A stretch of 64,000 bases of DNA from Roseovarius litorisediminis (GTDB taxonomy: Bacteria; Pseudomonadota; Alphaproteobacteria; Rhodobacterales; Rhodobacteraceae). The stretch covers positions 1 through 64,000 of the forward strand of contig NZ_FWFL01000012.1 in NCBI RefSeq assembly GCF_900172295.1, in the 5' to 3' direction. This document shows positions 16,265-24,668 of this stretch, one piece after another (positions within the stretch are counted from its first letter, which is position 1; the number at the start of each line of letters is the position of its first letter). Both the position numbers and the translations under genes were made by a program. Below the pieces are notes generated by a model. The model was not told the origin of the DNA, did not search any database, and saw only the letters and a program-made list of their open reading frames with translations.

Positions 16265-17605
16265 TCAATATCCAAGGAGCCTGGGCAGCCAGAGCGATAT
16301 CTCGGGCACAAAGGCAATGATGAAAATCGCGATCGTATTGATGAAGGCGAATGGCAGGGCTGCAACAGATATGTTTTCAATCGAGATGTTCGAGATTCCC
16401 GATGCGATGAACAGGTTTTCACCCAGTGGTGGGGTTTGAAAGCCAATCCCTAGGCAACATATCATGACCACGCCAAAGTGGATCGGGTCGATGCCAACGC
16501 TGTAGGCAACCGGCAACATGACCGGTACCAGGATCAGGATGGTTGCGAGCGTTTCCATGAACATACCAACGAAGAGAAGGAAGAAGATCACCAGCGCCCA
16601 GATGATGTAGATGTTGTCGGTGACCGACAGCATGCCGTTTGCAATGACGGCCGGAATCTGATTCTCAACCAAAAGACGTCCAAACACGGTTGCGGTGAAC
16701 ATGATCAGCAAAACCCGGCCCGTGAGCCATGTTGTGGTCTCAAGCGCTGTGAACAGTTTCTGCCAGTTCAGTTCGCGGTAAATGAACGTACCGACGATCA
16801 GGGTGTAGAAGATCGCGACAATAGCGGCTTCTGTCGGCGTGAAGAAACCGGAATAGATTCCACCCAGAATGACCACAGGAGCCATAAGCGCCCAGAAGCC
16901 CCGGTACATTTCGCACCAGATTTGGCGCGCAGACCAGCCTTCGGCGGATCCTGTATAACCACGCTTCTTGGCGATGATATAGTTCATAAGCAGCAGGCTG
17001 CCCGCGATCAGGAAAGCAGGCATAAAACCCGCAATAAACAGTTTTGGGATCGAAACGGTTTGAAACTGGCCAAATTTTTCCACAGCTTCCGGCGGGGCCG
17101 GCATGCCCAGGGCTGCAATGCCAAAGATGATCAATGGGATCGACGGAGGAATAACGATGCCCAAACCACCCGACGAAGCCGTGATCGCAGCTGCATAGGG
17201 GCGGCCGTAACCGCGTTCGATCATGGCAGGGATCATCAACATGCCGACAGCGGCCGTGGTTGCCGGACCAGAGCCCGAGATGGCACCAAAGAACAAGCAC
17301 GCAAAGACTGTCGCTGCGGACATTCCGCCTGTAAATGGTCCCGCGAAACTCTCAGCCACATTAATTAGCCGTCGTGACAGCCCTGCGGCCTCCATCAACG
17401 CACCGGCAAGAATGAAAGCAGGGAGTGCCATAAGCGGGAAAGATCCCACCGACGTGAACGCGATTTGGACAAACTTGATCGGGTTTTCGTCAAGGTAGAG
17501 AAACGAGATCAGCGTAGAGACACCAAGGGCAACCGTAATAGGAGCCCCGATGACCAGCAAAAGAAAAAAACCGCCAAAAAGGATGAGGATGATTTGGGAT
17601 TCCAT
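16265..17605 (-). CDS. tauM: TRAP transporter large permease (DctM family), taurine uptake
   Basis: The 446-residue product has about twelve hydrophobic segments and the DctM signatures LPAFILAGALMEAAGLSRRLINVAES, GPATTAAVGMLMIPAMIERGY, ASSGGLGIVIPPSIPLIIFG and FQTPPLGENLFIASGIS. It forms the sodium-driven transport channel in the inner membrane with the small subunit. The start codon overlaps the stop of tauL (TAATG). The substrate is inferred to be taurine from the cluster. Confidence 0.9.
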   Translation of the reverse strand: MESQIILILFGGFFLLLVIGAPITVALGVSTLISFLYLDENPIKFVQIAFTSVGSFPLMALPAFILAGALMEAAGLSRRLINVAESFAGPFTGGMSAATVFACLFFGAISGSGPATTAAVGMLMIPAMIERGYGRPYAAAITASSGGLGIVIPPSIPLIIFGIAALGMPAPPEAVEKFGQFQTVSIPKLFIAGFMPAFLIAGSLLLMNYIIAKKRGYTGSAEGWSARQIWCEMYRGFWALMAPVVILGGIYSGFFTPTEAAIVAIFYTLIVGTFIYRELNWQKLFTALETTTWLTGRVLLIMFTATVFGRLLVENQIPAVIANGMLSVTDNIYIIWALVIFFLLFVGMFMETLATILILVPVMLPVAYSVGIDPIHFGVVMICCLGIGFQTPPLGENLFIASGISNISIENISVAALPFAFINTIAIFIIAFVPEISLWLPRLLGY

Positions 17606-18153
17606 TATTTAGTCTCCTGCTCAATATCTACAGTTTCAGCACGAATTTCTTCCAGATCGACGGCATCAGGGTCACGAAGGTTTTCACCCAGTACGATCTT
17701 CTTGTAATTCACTTGCAGGACCCGGAACGTCATCAAGGAAAAGGCGATGGGCAGAACGATGTAGACCCAGCTGAGGTGAAACCCCATCGTCTGGGACGAT
17801 TGAAATCTGTTCATCTTGTTGAAGATGAAATCGATCGACAGATAAACGAAATAGACGTTGAAAAAGACCCAGAACAAGTCGGCAAAGGCCTCGATGTATT
17901 TGATGGCACCGGGGGGCAGGAATTTGAATTGAAAGGTCACCCGGTTATGCGCGCCCATCTTGGCCGCATAACTCGCCCCAAAGAACACAAACCAGACGAA
18001 CATATAGATCGACAGCTCTTCGATCCATGAGAACGAGAAATCGAACAAGGTACGAACGATCACCTGCAAGAACAGCAGGCATACAAATATCGCAAGTAAG
18101 GTGCGACAGATGTAGCTTTCTATATTGTCGATTACGTGCCAGAATTTCGTCAT
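17605..18153 (-). CDS. tauL: TRAP transporter small permease (DctQ family)
   Basis: A 182-residue membrane protein with four hydrophobic helices and the DctQ-type region VRTLFDFSFSWIEELSIYMFVWFVFFGASYAAK. The acidic tail is consistent with a cytoplasmic C-terminus. The ATG at 18153 is preceded by GGGAGGGG with a short spacing, so the longer possible frame is not used. It is translationally coupled to tauM by a one-base overlap and lies 62 bases after the binding-protein gene. Confidence 0.88.
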   Translation of the reverse strand: MTKFWHVIDNIESYICRTLLAIFVCLLFLQVIVRTLFDFSFSWIEELSIYMFVWFVFFGASYAAKMGAHNRVTFQFKFLPPGAIKYIEAFADLFWVFFNVYFVYLSIDFIFNKMNRFQSSQTMGFHLSWVYIVLPIAFSLMTFRVLQVNYKKIVLGENLRDPDAVDLEEIRAETVDIEQETK

Positions 18154-18215
18154 GAGCCCCTCCCTTTCAGTCAAGGGAAGCGCCAATAGACGCCTCCCTT
18201 TTTCTTGATTGCGAA

Positions 18216-19232
18216 TTATTCAGAGACCGGGTCGCGTCCGATTTCTGCAAGGACAGCGTTCAATTTTTCGATGCCGCCGATGCTGTCGTAAAATTTGGGC
18301 CACACAGCTTCGGTTGCCAGCTTGATGAACTCTTCCTCGTTGTTCTCGGGGTCAGAGATCTCCATGCCTTCGTCGATCAGGATTTGCTTGATCTCGGCTT
18401 CTTTCTCACGCAGGAATTTTGCCGAGGCTGCTGTCGCCGCCTTGCCTGCTTCCAGAACGATTGCCTGATCTTCGGCTGACAGTTCCTGGAAGACCTGTTC
18501 AGAAATGATCAGCGGCTCGATCGAGAAAATATAGCGGATGTTCGTGACGTACTTTTGTACCTCATAGAATTTCATGGCGTTGATGGTGGTGTAAGGATTG
18601 TCCTGACCATCAACAACCTTGGTCTGGAGACCTGCAAAGGTTTCGGACCATGCCATCGGCGTCGGGCTGATGCCCCAGGCCTTGTAGGTGTCGATCATGA
18701 TTTCGTTCTTGGGAACGCGGATCACCAGACCCTGAAGGTCAGCCACGGATTTGACCGGCTTCTTGGAGTTCGTCAGAACCCGGAATCCTGTGTAAGTCCA
18801 GGCGATGATACGCACACCCGCGTCGTTGATCGTATTCTCGGTCAGCTCTGCGCCGATGGGGCCCTGTGTCAGCTTTTCCGCATCTTCAAGGCTCAGGATC
18901 ACGTAGGGCAGTGAAAACACGCCGACAGTTGGTGAAAACGGCGTCACGTTGTTGATCGCGAGGAGCGACATGTCCAGCGTGCCGATCGCGGCTTCGTTTA
19001 CAGTGTCCTGCTCGGAGCCGAGTTGCCCGTTCAGGAACATGGTCGCCGTGTGCTTGCCGCCGGACAGCTCTTCGAGCGCCGCAATGAAGCCCTTGCCCGT
19101 TGCTTCCTGGCTACTGCCACCGCTGTCGCCCACTGCAATCTTGAAGTTTTTCGCATCGGCCATGCCAACACTCATGATTGTTGCACTTAGCGCGATCGCT
19201 GTCGACGCCAGGATCCGTGAAAAATATGTCAT
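18216..19232 (-). CDS. tauK: TRAP transporter substrate-binding protein (DctP family), probable taurine binding
   Basis: The 338-residue periplasmic protein carries a signal peptide, roughly residues 1-27, ending MADA. A DctP fold follows with LNGQLGSEQDTVNEAAIGTLDM, the region FRVLTNSKKPVKSVADLQGLVIRVP containing the conserved substrate arginine, and WSETFAGLQTKVVDGQDNPYTTI. It is the first gene of the minus-strand taurine operon, starts 157 bases from divergent tauR, and has GGGAG six bases before the ATG. Taurine specificity is inferred from the cluster. Confidence 0.88.
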   Translation of the reverse strand: MTYFSRILASTAIALSATIMSVGMADAKNFKIAVGDSGGSSQEATGKGFIAALEELSGGKHTATMFLNGQLGSEQDTVNEAAIGTLDMSLLAINNVTPFSPTVGVFSLPYVILSLEDAEKLTQGPIGAELTENTINDAGVRIIAWTYTGFRVLTNSKKPVKSVADLQGLVIRVPKNEIMIDTYKAWGISPTPMAWSETFAGLQTKVVDGQDNPYTTINAMKFYEVQKYVTNIRYIFSIEPLIISEQVFQELSAEDQAIVLEAGKAATAASAKFLREKEAEIKQILIDEGMEISDPENNEEEFIKLATEAVWPKFYDSIGGIEKLNAVLAEIGRDPVSE

Positions 19233-19335
19233 AAAGTACTCCCATTGTTGCTTGCGCTTCTGAGCGCGGCTTGCAGGTAAGGATTGGCCCCACCCCCAAG
19301 CTGGATGTGCGATAGATGGAGTCTGCGACCCAGTG

Positions 19336-19367
19336 TTAGGGCCAGAATCTTTATTGACTTAGACCAG
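19336..19367 (-). promoter_or_regulatory. Candidate TauR operator: two direct repeats in the tauK-tauR gap
   Basis: Read on the minus strand, CTGGTCTAAG (19367-19358) and CTGGCCCTAA (19345-19336) are direct repeats 22 bases apart, about two helical turns. As I recall, Rhodobacter capsulatus TauR binds repeats of the form CTGGACYTAA. The second copy matches at nine of ten positions and the first at about seven. The site could serve both tauK and tauR. No clear -10/-35 boxes were assigned. Confidence 0.6.
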
Positions 19368-19389
19368 TTTTGCCTGAAACATTCGGGGA

Positions 19390-20862
19390 ATGGCCAAAAT
19401 TCGCATCGCAGCTGACGTTTTCTTTCTTGACCGCACCTCAAAACGGCCTTTGCAGACGCAAATAAGAGAGGCCGTCATCGCGTCGATCCTTTCGACTCAG
19501 GCCTTGCCCGGCTCTATCATGCCATCTTCGCGCAAACTTGCTGAGCATCTTGGTGTTGCGCGCATGACAGTGACCTTGGCCTATCAGGATTTGGTCGATC
19601 AGGGGTACCTGGAGACCAAGAGCCGTAGCGGATATCTCGTTGCTGACACTGATGCGATACCGCGACTAAAGATCGGGGATTTCAAGGAACCGATCACAAA
19701 CAGCGACGTCTGGAAGGATTTGCTTTCGGAAAATCTCGCAGAGCGCCGACGCATTATAAAACCCAAAGATTGGCGGACGCTGCCGTATCCATTTGTTTTT
19801 GGAGAGATGGACAGCACTATTTTCAAGCACTCGGCTTGGCGTGAATGCGCGCGACAGGCCATGGGTAAACGCGATTTCGATCTTATGGCAAGTAACGAAG
19901 CCACCGATGACCCGGTACTCGTAAACTACATCTTGTCCAGGATGCTGCCTCGCCGTGGTATTACGGCAATCCCGAGCCAGCTTTTGATAACTGTCGGTGC
20001 ACAACACGCGATCTGGCTGGCCATTGAACTTCTGACCCGCACGCCTTTGAAGGCGGTTTGTGAAAATCCTGGCTATCCTGACACCCTCCAAGCCCTGCGG
20101 TGGTGCGGTGCTGATGTGACAACGGTTGACGTCGATCAACATGGGTTGCCACCCGATGACATTCCGGTTGGGACCAAGGCCGTATTTGTGACGCCCAGTC
20201 ACCATGCGCCAACAGGGACCACGATGTCGCGTTCGCGGCGTGCCCAACTACTTGAGCAAGCCCAGGCCCGCGATTTCGTGATTGTTGAAGACGACTACGA
20301 GTTCGAAATGAGCTTCATCGAACCGCCGAGCCCAGCCCTCAAAGCAAACGATAAAGACCAGCGTGTGCTGTATGCAGGCAGCTTTTCCAAAGCGCTGTTT
20401 CCGGGCCTCAGGCTGGGGTACCTTGTCGGACCCGAACCGGTCATCGCGGAAGCGCGGGAACTGCGCTCGATGATGCTGCGTCATCCGCCAGGTCACCTGC
20501 AACGCACAGCCGCATATTTTTTGGCGCAGGGGCACTATGATTTGCTCATTCGCGATATGCGCCGGAAATTTGCGCAACGTCGGAAAGCAATGATTGAGGC
20601 GCTCGGTAAGACCAATCTGGAGATCGCTGGCGCCGCCCAATTTGGAGGGTCCAGTCTTTGGATCAGGGCGCCCTCAGGGATTAACACGGAAAACCTGGCC
20701 AGAGAGCTGATAAACGACGGAGTCGTAATCGAGCCGGGCGCGCCATTTTTTAATGGCGATAACGCTCCCACGGAATTTTTCAGGCTGGGCTATTCTTCGA
20801 TTCCGGTCGAACGGATCGAGGACGGTATTCGCCTGATCGCCGAACGCATCCAGAAGAGGTAG
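19390..20862 (+). CDS. tauR: TauR, MocR-type (GntR + aminotransferase-fold) regulator of taurine use
   Basis: A 490-residue MocR-family protein. The N-terminal GntR winged helix spans about residues 15-80 (SIMPSSRKLAEHLGVARMTVTLAYQDLVDQGYLETKSRSGYLV). A class I aminotransferase-like domain follows, with DDYEFEM and the PLP-binding Lys334 in YAGSFSKALFPGLRLGYLVGP. TauR in Rhodobacter activates taurine genes in the presence of taurine. The divergent position beside tauK and the repeat in the gap fit that role. It appears complete with no nearby terminator recognised. Confidence 0.9.
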   Translation: MAKIRIAADVFFLDRTSKRPLQTQIREAVIASILSTQALPGSIMPSSRKLAEHLGVARMTVTLAYQDLVDQGYLETKSRSGYLVADTDAIPRLKIGDFKEPITNSDVWKDLLSENLAERRRIIKPKDWRTLPYPFVFGEMDSTIFKHSAWRECARQAMGKRDFDLMASNEATDDPVLVNYILSRMLPRRGITAIPSQLLITVGAQHAIWLAIELLTRTPLKAVCENPGYPDTLQALRWCGADVTTVDVDQHGLPPDDIPVGTKAVFVTPSHHAPTGTTMSRSRRAQLLEQAQARDFVIVEDDYEFEMSFIEPPSPALKANDKDQRVLYAGSFSKALFPGLRLGYLVGPEPVIAEARELRSMMLRHPPGHLQRTAAYFLAQGHYDLLIRDMRRKFAQRRKAMIEALGKTNLEIAGAAQFGGSSLWIRAPSGINTENLARELINDGVVIEPGAPFFNGDNAPTEFFRLGYSSIPVERIEDGIRLIAERIQKR

Positions 20863-21332
20863 AAACTCAGGTATCGAACAGTGCACTTTTTCCTCAGGCA
20901 GCGATGCCAAGATTGCTGATCCTAGTGCGCGCGTGCAAATTGCGTATTGTTTCGTTGAGTTAACTTCTGGCCAGCAGTCGCGTGCCCTGCTTGAACAGGC
21001 CGGAAAAACTTCTGCTTCTGATCATTGCTGGATTTCTGTAAAAAGTCTTGCTGTGCGGGAGCGACCCATAAAGATCACATTTGCAAGGCGGAGCAAATGG
21101 ATCGTGCGGATATGTGCCAGTGAAAATCTTGATGATTCAAATTCAGTGACCCAGCCGGGCGTACATGGCGAAACTATGTGTCGACCCACACCTGCCTGAA
21201 ACTGGTGATGCACAGCCATCCCTGCAGATTTCAACGTCATAATAACGTTACGTCACCCAGAGTAATGCGGACAATCCAGCGCCGTCAGAGCGGCCCGCAC
21301 CACGTCTTGCGCTTGTCCGATTCGCAGACGTT
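20863..21332. other. 470-bp gap without a supportable gene
   Basis: Short open frames on both strands (for example 20933-21199 plus and 21022-21240 minus) have no recognisable motif, no good ribosome-binding site and no clear family. The minus-strand frame ends IFMGRSRTARLFTEIQQ, which might be a decayed gene end, but I cannot name it. An AACGTT palindrome within CATAATAACGTTACG occurs near 21245. No promoter could be assigned. Confidence 0.4.
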
Positions 21333-21791
21333 TCAGACGGATTCCTCTTCCAGGTGCAGCTTCATGTCGATCAGCACCTGCTGCAAATTTGTCGTCTCGC
21401 GCAGCAACCGCTTGGCCTCGTTCACGGTAATGACTCCATCCTCGATCGACTGCTGATACTCGGCCATAAGCATGGCAAACCGTTGGGAAAGCGCGATGAC
21501 ATCGCTGTTCACGCTGGCCTTTTCATTTGCGTTCCGGCGGCGTTCGTCAAACGACAGGCTGATGCCCTTCAACTCGGCCAAAGCGCTTGTTACATGGGGG
21601 TATGAGGCCGCCTCTTCCAGCGCTGCCACGGCATCTATTGGCATGAAGCGATCCGCATGCTCTGCGTGATCGGAATAATACCGCCCCAGCGTCGCCTTGG
21701 ACTTGCCGGTCAAAACGCACGCTGGTTCGATACCCACGTCCTTGACCAGTGCCTCGGTGTGCTTTTTCAAATAACTACCCATCGTTGACAT
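21333..21791 (-). CDS. Conserved hypothetical protein, possible HTH/CII-like regulator
   Basis: I read 152 residues from the ATG at 21791, which has AGGGA eight bases upstream. The N-terminal third, with EALVKDVGIEPACVLTGKSKATLGRYYSDH, looks like a helix-turn-helix segment of the kind seen in phage CII-type or DNA-binding proteins. The middle (FMPIDAVAALEEAASYPHVTSALAELKG) is helical, and the C-terminus is a probable coiled coil ending TTNLQQVLIDMKLHLEEE. No family could be named with certainty. It stands alone, flanked by two gaps of more than 300 bases. Longer in-frame starts upstream run through an inverted-repeat region and are unlikely. Confidence 0.6.
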   Translation of the reverse strand: MSTMGSYLKKHTEALVKDVGIEPACVLTGKSKATLGRYYSDHAEHADRFMPIDAVAALEEAASYPHVTSALAELKGISLSFDERRRNANEKASVNSDVIALSQRFAMLMAEYQQSIEDGVITVNEAKRLLRETTNLQQVLIDMKLHLEEESV

Positions 21792-21940
21792 ACATCCATC
21801 CCTGTAAAGGGCCCGCCGTGAAGCGGGGAAATCCCAAAGTCTTTTCCCATTAATCGCTTTATCCCGAAATGTCATTTGTAAAGCAATCCCGGTGTTTTCG
21901 GGGGGGTAACAAGTGTTCTGCGTCCCCAGCGCGGGACAAA

Positions 21941-22068
21941 GGGTGAGACCGGATACAACAAGAGTGTCCTTTACTGTTGTCAAGCAGTCGGAAGCGGTGC
22001 CATCGCATTCCATCCCCGGAAGTTCGCTTCCAACCGGTGGCGCCAGGCAAGCTGCAACGGTCTCACCC
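21941..22068. repeat. Inverted repeat with internal hairpin in a 333-bp gap
   Basis: GGGTGAGACCG (21941-21951) and CGGTCTCACCC (22058-22068) are perfect 11-bp inverted repeats about 106 bases apart. Between them GGAAG-TTCG-CTTCC forms a small tetraloop hairpin near 22018-22031. The rest of 21792-22124 contains no supportable gene. It could be a structured RNA, a decayed mobile palindrome or an upstream control region. Confidence 0.4.
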
Positions 22069-22124
22069 GTCCGTTTTCTTGTCATCGCAACAAAACAACG
22101 CCTTCGTTAAAGCGTTGGCGGGGC

Positions 22125-23246
22125 TCAGGCTCGTTCAACCAACACTGACCCAACTGAATATCCCGCACCGAACGAACAGATCAGACCGCTATCACCCAGC
22201 TGTAAATCATCCGAGTATTTGGAAAACGCGATGATTGAACCGGCAGAGGATGTGTTGGCATAATCCTGCAGAATATTGGGCTGCTCTCCCGGTTCTGGCG
22301 CCCGACCCAGAACCTTTTTACCGATAAAATCATTCATCGCCTTGTTGGCCTGATGCAGCCACAGGCGCTTGAGTTGATCTGGCTCGATACCTTCTTCGGC
22401 CAGATGACTGGCGATGTGTTTCGATACCAGCGGCAGCACCTCTTTGAATACCTTGCGGCCTTCCTGCATGAACTGCATATCACGCCTGTCCACCACCCCC
22501 GCCGGGCGGGTGCGGCGCAAATAGCCGTTGTTGTTTCGGATGTTATTGGAAAACTGCGTTGCGCAACGGGTGGACTGGATCAGAAAATGGGCGCCTTGCG
22601 CATCTTCGGCCCGCTCCAGTACGGCGGCCGTGCACACATCGCCAAAGATGAAATGACAATCGCGGTCACGCCACTCAAGATGGCCTGAACATATCTCGGG
22701 GTTCACCACCAATGCACAGCGAACGCTGCCCGACCGGATCATGTCGGCGGCCGCCTGCATCCCGAATGTGGCCGACGAACAGGCCACGTTCATATCAAAA
22801 GCAAAGCCGCCTGCGCCCAGCAGTTCCTGTATCTCAATGGCAATCGCCGGATAGGCGCGCTCGTGGTTTGACGCGGCACAAATCACCAGATCAACCTCGG
22901 CGGCGGTCCTGCCCGCCTTTGCAAGTGCCTTCTGGCAGGCTTCCAGCGCCATTTCTGCCATGATCCCCGGTTCGTCATCGCTGCGCTGGCGCAGATGCGG
23001 ATGCATGACATCGGGGTCCAGCACTCCGGTCTTGTCCATCACATAACGCTGATGGATCCCCGACGCATTGACAATGAATTCAGACGATGACGGCTGTTTT
23101 GCCTCGATCTGACCTGCCGCAATCGCCGCCGCATTCCGGGAGTTGAACTTTTCGGCATAGGCATTGAAGGCGGCAACCAGTTCGTCATTGGTGATGACCT
23201 GATCGGGGGTGAAAACCCCGGTGCCTGTGATGGCGGGTTTATGCAT
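22125..23246 (-). CDS. Beta-ketoacyl-ACP synthase III-like protein
   Basis: A thiolase-fold protein of 373 residues from an ATG with GGAGG six bases upstream (23246). The KAS III triad is visible: Cys156 in FDMNVACSSATFGMQ, His in LWLHQANKAMNDFIGKK, and Asn in DYANTSSAGSI. Normal FabH condenses acetyl-CoA with malonyl-ACP. This protein is longer (373 against about 320) and has an inserted region near residues 40-95, typical of FabH paralogues, so it may not be the main FabH. No plsX or himA neighbours are present as in the housekeeping fabH operon. Confidence 0.82.
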   Translation of the reverse strand: MHKPAITGTGVFTPDQVITNDELVAAFNAYAEKFNSRNAAAIAAGQIEAKQPSSSEFIVNASGIHQRYVMDKTGVLDPDVMHPHLRQRSDDEPGIMAEMALEACQKALAKAGRTAAEVDLVICAASNHERAYPAIAIEIQELLGAGGFAFDMNVACSSATFGMQAAADMIRSGSVRCALVVNPEICSGHLEWRDRDCHFIFGDVCTAAVLERAEDAQGAHFLIQSTRCATQFSNNIRNNNGYLRRTRPAGVVDRRDMQFMQEGRKVFKEVLPLVSKHIASHLAEEGIEPDQLKRLWLHQANKAMNDFIGKKVLGRAPEPGEQPNILQDYANTSSAGSIIAFSKYSDDLQLGDSGLICSFGAGYSVGSVLVERA

Positions 23247-23379
23247 GTTCTGCCTCCAATGCGTTCCAGCCAGATCAGCCCAACGCGGCCCCCGGGTCAA
23301 GACTGACGGCGCGGCACAAAATTCCGGGCCCGGGCGGAGCGACGGGCGGGTGGGTGGGGTCGCTCTGCCCGGGCCTTGC

Positions 23380-24333
23380 TCAGTTCACCTTGTTCGGCGG
23401 CGCCTTGCCTGCAAAAAAGGTCCGCAGATTCCGAACCGCCATCATCCCCATCGCTTCTCGCACTTCCAGCGCAGCCGTTCCCAGATGCGGCAGCAGGGTC
23501 ACGTTGTCCAACGCTTTCAGTGCATCAGGCACTTTTGGTTCGTGTTCATACACATCCAGCCCGGCCCCGCCGATCTGACGGGCCTGCAATGCCCTGATCA
23601 ACGCGGCCTCATCCACCACGTCGCCGCGGGCGATATTGATCAGATGCGCATGTGGCGCCATCAGACCCAGTGTTTCGGCATTCATCAGATGATGTGTTTC
23701 GGGTGTTGCCGGAACACTTAGAACAACAAAATCCGACCGCGCCAGAAGCTCTTCCATTCCTGCGCGCTCGGTTGAAAAGTTCAATTCCTTCTCGCTGCGG
23801 TTCATGTAGATGACCTGCATGTCAAACCCATAATGACAGCGCCGCGCGATGGCCTGCCCGATGCGCCCCATGCCGACGATTCCGACCGTCTTGCCAGTCA
23901 TGTGCAGCCCCAGCATCTGGGTCGGGTTCCATCCGGCCCAGCGGCCTGCGCGCACCATCCTTTCGCCTTCGCCAGCGCGGCGGGCAGACATCAGCATCAG
24001 AGTCAGGGCAATATCTGCCGTGGCGTCGGTCACCGCCCCGGGCGTGTTCGTGACAATCACCCCTGCCGCCGCAGCCGCCGTGGTATCGATATGGTTATAA
24101 CCCACACCAAAATTCGCCAAAATCTTACAACGGGAGTTTTCATTGCCCGCGAAAACCTCGGCCGAGAACTGGTCGCCCAGCGTTGGTAAAACCCCATCAT
24201 ATAGCGCCAGTGCGGCACGCATCTGGCCCACTTTCAATGGCGCAACTTCGTCGCGCACTTCCACTTCAAAGCTTTCGCGCGCAGCCTTGATCACGCGTTC
24301 CGGCAAAGGCCGGGTCAACAGCACTCGTTTCAA
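23380..24333 (-). CDS. D-2-hydroxyacid dehydrogenase (glyoxylate/hydroxypyruvate reductase-like)
   Basis: A 317-residue NAD(P)-dependent enzyme. It has ILANFGVGYNHIDTTAAAAAGVIVTNTPG in the substrate domain, the nucleotide motif GIVGMGRIGQAIARRC near residues 150-165, and the catalytic set Arg in NIARGDVVDEAAL, Glu in DVYEHEP and His in LLPHLGTA. The pattern is that of GyaR/GhrB reductases, which reduce glyoxylate or hydroxypyruvate. The exact substrate is not proven. It overlaps csaA by four bases, forming a transcription unit with proC. Confidence 0.85.
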   Translation of the reverse strand: MKRVLLTRPLPERVIKAARESFEVEVRDEVAPLKVGQMRAALALYDGVLPTLGDQFSAEVFAGNENSRCKILANFGVGYNHIDTTAAAAAGVIVTNTPGAVTDATADIALTLMLMSARRAGEGERMVRAGRWAGWNPTQMLGLHMTGKTVGIVGMGRIGQAIARRCHYGFDMQVIYMNRSEKELNFSTERAGMEELLARSDFVVLSVPATPETHHLMNAETLGLMAPHAHLINIARGDVVDEAALIRALQARQIGGAGLDVYEHEPKVPDALKALDNVTLLPHLGTAALEVREAMGMMAVRNLRTFFAGKAPPNKVN

Positions 24334-24668
24334 TGCATTCGTTCTCCAACAGGGACGTCCTGATCGGGGCTTAACAGAACGATATCGCCCTGACCATCGG
24401 ACAACCCCAACACGAGAACTTCGGACATAAACCTGCCGATCTGGCGTGGTGGAAAGTTGACAACGGCAATCACCTGACGACCCGTAAGGCTTTCGGGTGT
24501 GTAATGGGCGGTGATCTGCGCGCTGGTTTTTTTCTCGCCAATTTCAGGTCCGAAATCGATCCACAACTTGATCGCAGGTTTGCGTGCCTCGGGATAGGGT
24601 TCGGCACGCACAACCCGGCCGACACGGATATCCACCTTGAGAAAATCATCGAACGTGATCTCAGCCAT
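24330..24668 (-). CDS. csaA: CsaA-like tRNA-binding domain protein
   Basis: A 112-residue single-domain OB-fold protein: FDDFLKVDIRVGRVVRAEPYPEARKPAIKLWIDFG, then GEKKTSAQITAHYTPESLTGRQVIAVVNFPPRQIGRFMSEVLVLG. This matches CsaA, a dimeric tRNA-binding, chaperone-like protein of about 110 residues. It overlaps proC at its start and the hydroxyacid dehydrogenase gene at its end, so the three are co-transcribed. The physiological role of CsaA outside Bacillus is poorly known. Confidence 0.88.
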   Translation of the reverse strand: MAEITFDDFLKVDIRVGRVVRAEPYPEARKPAIKLWIDFGPEIGEKKTSAQITAHYTPESLTGRQVIAVVNFPPRQIGRFMSEVLVLGLSDGQGDIVLLSPDQDVPVGERMH

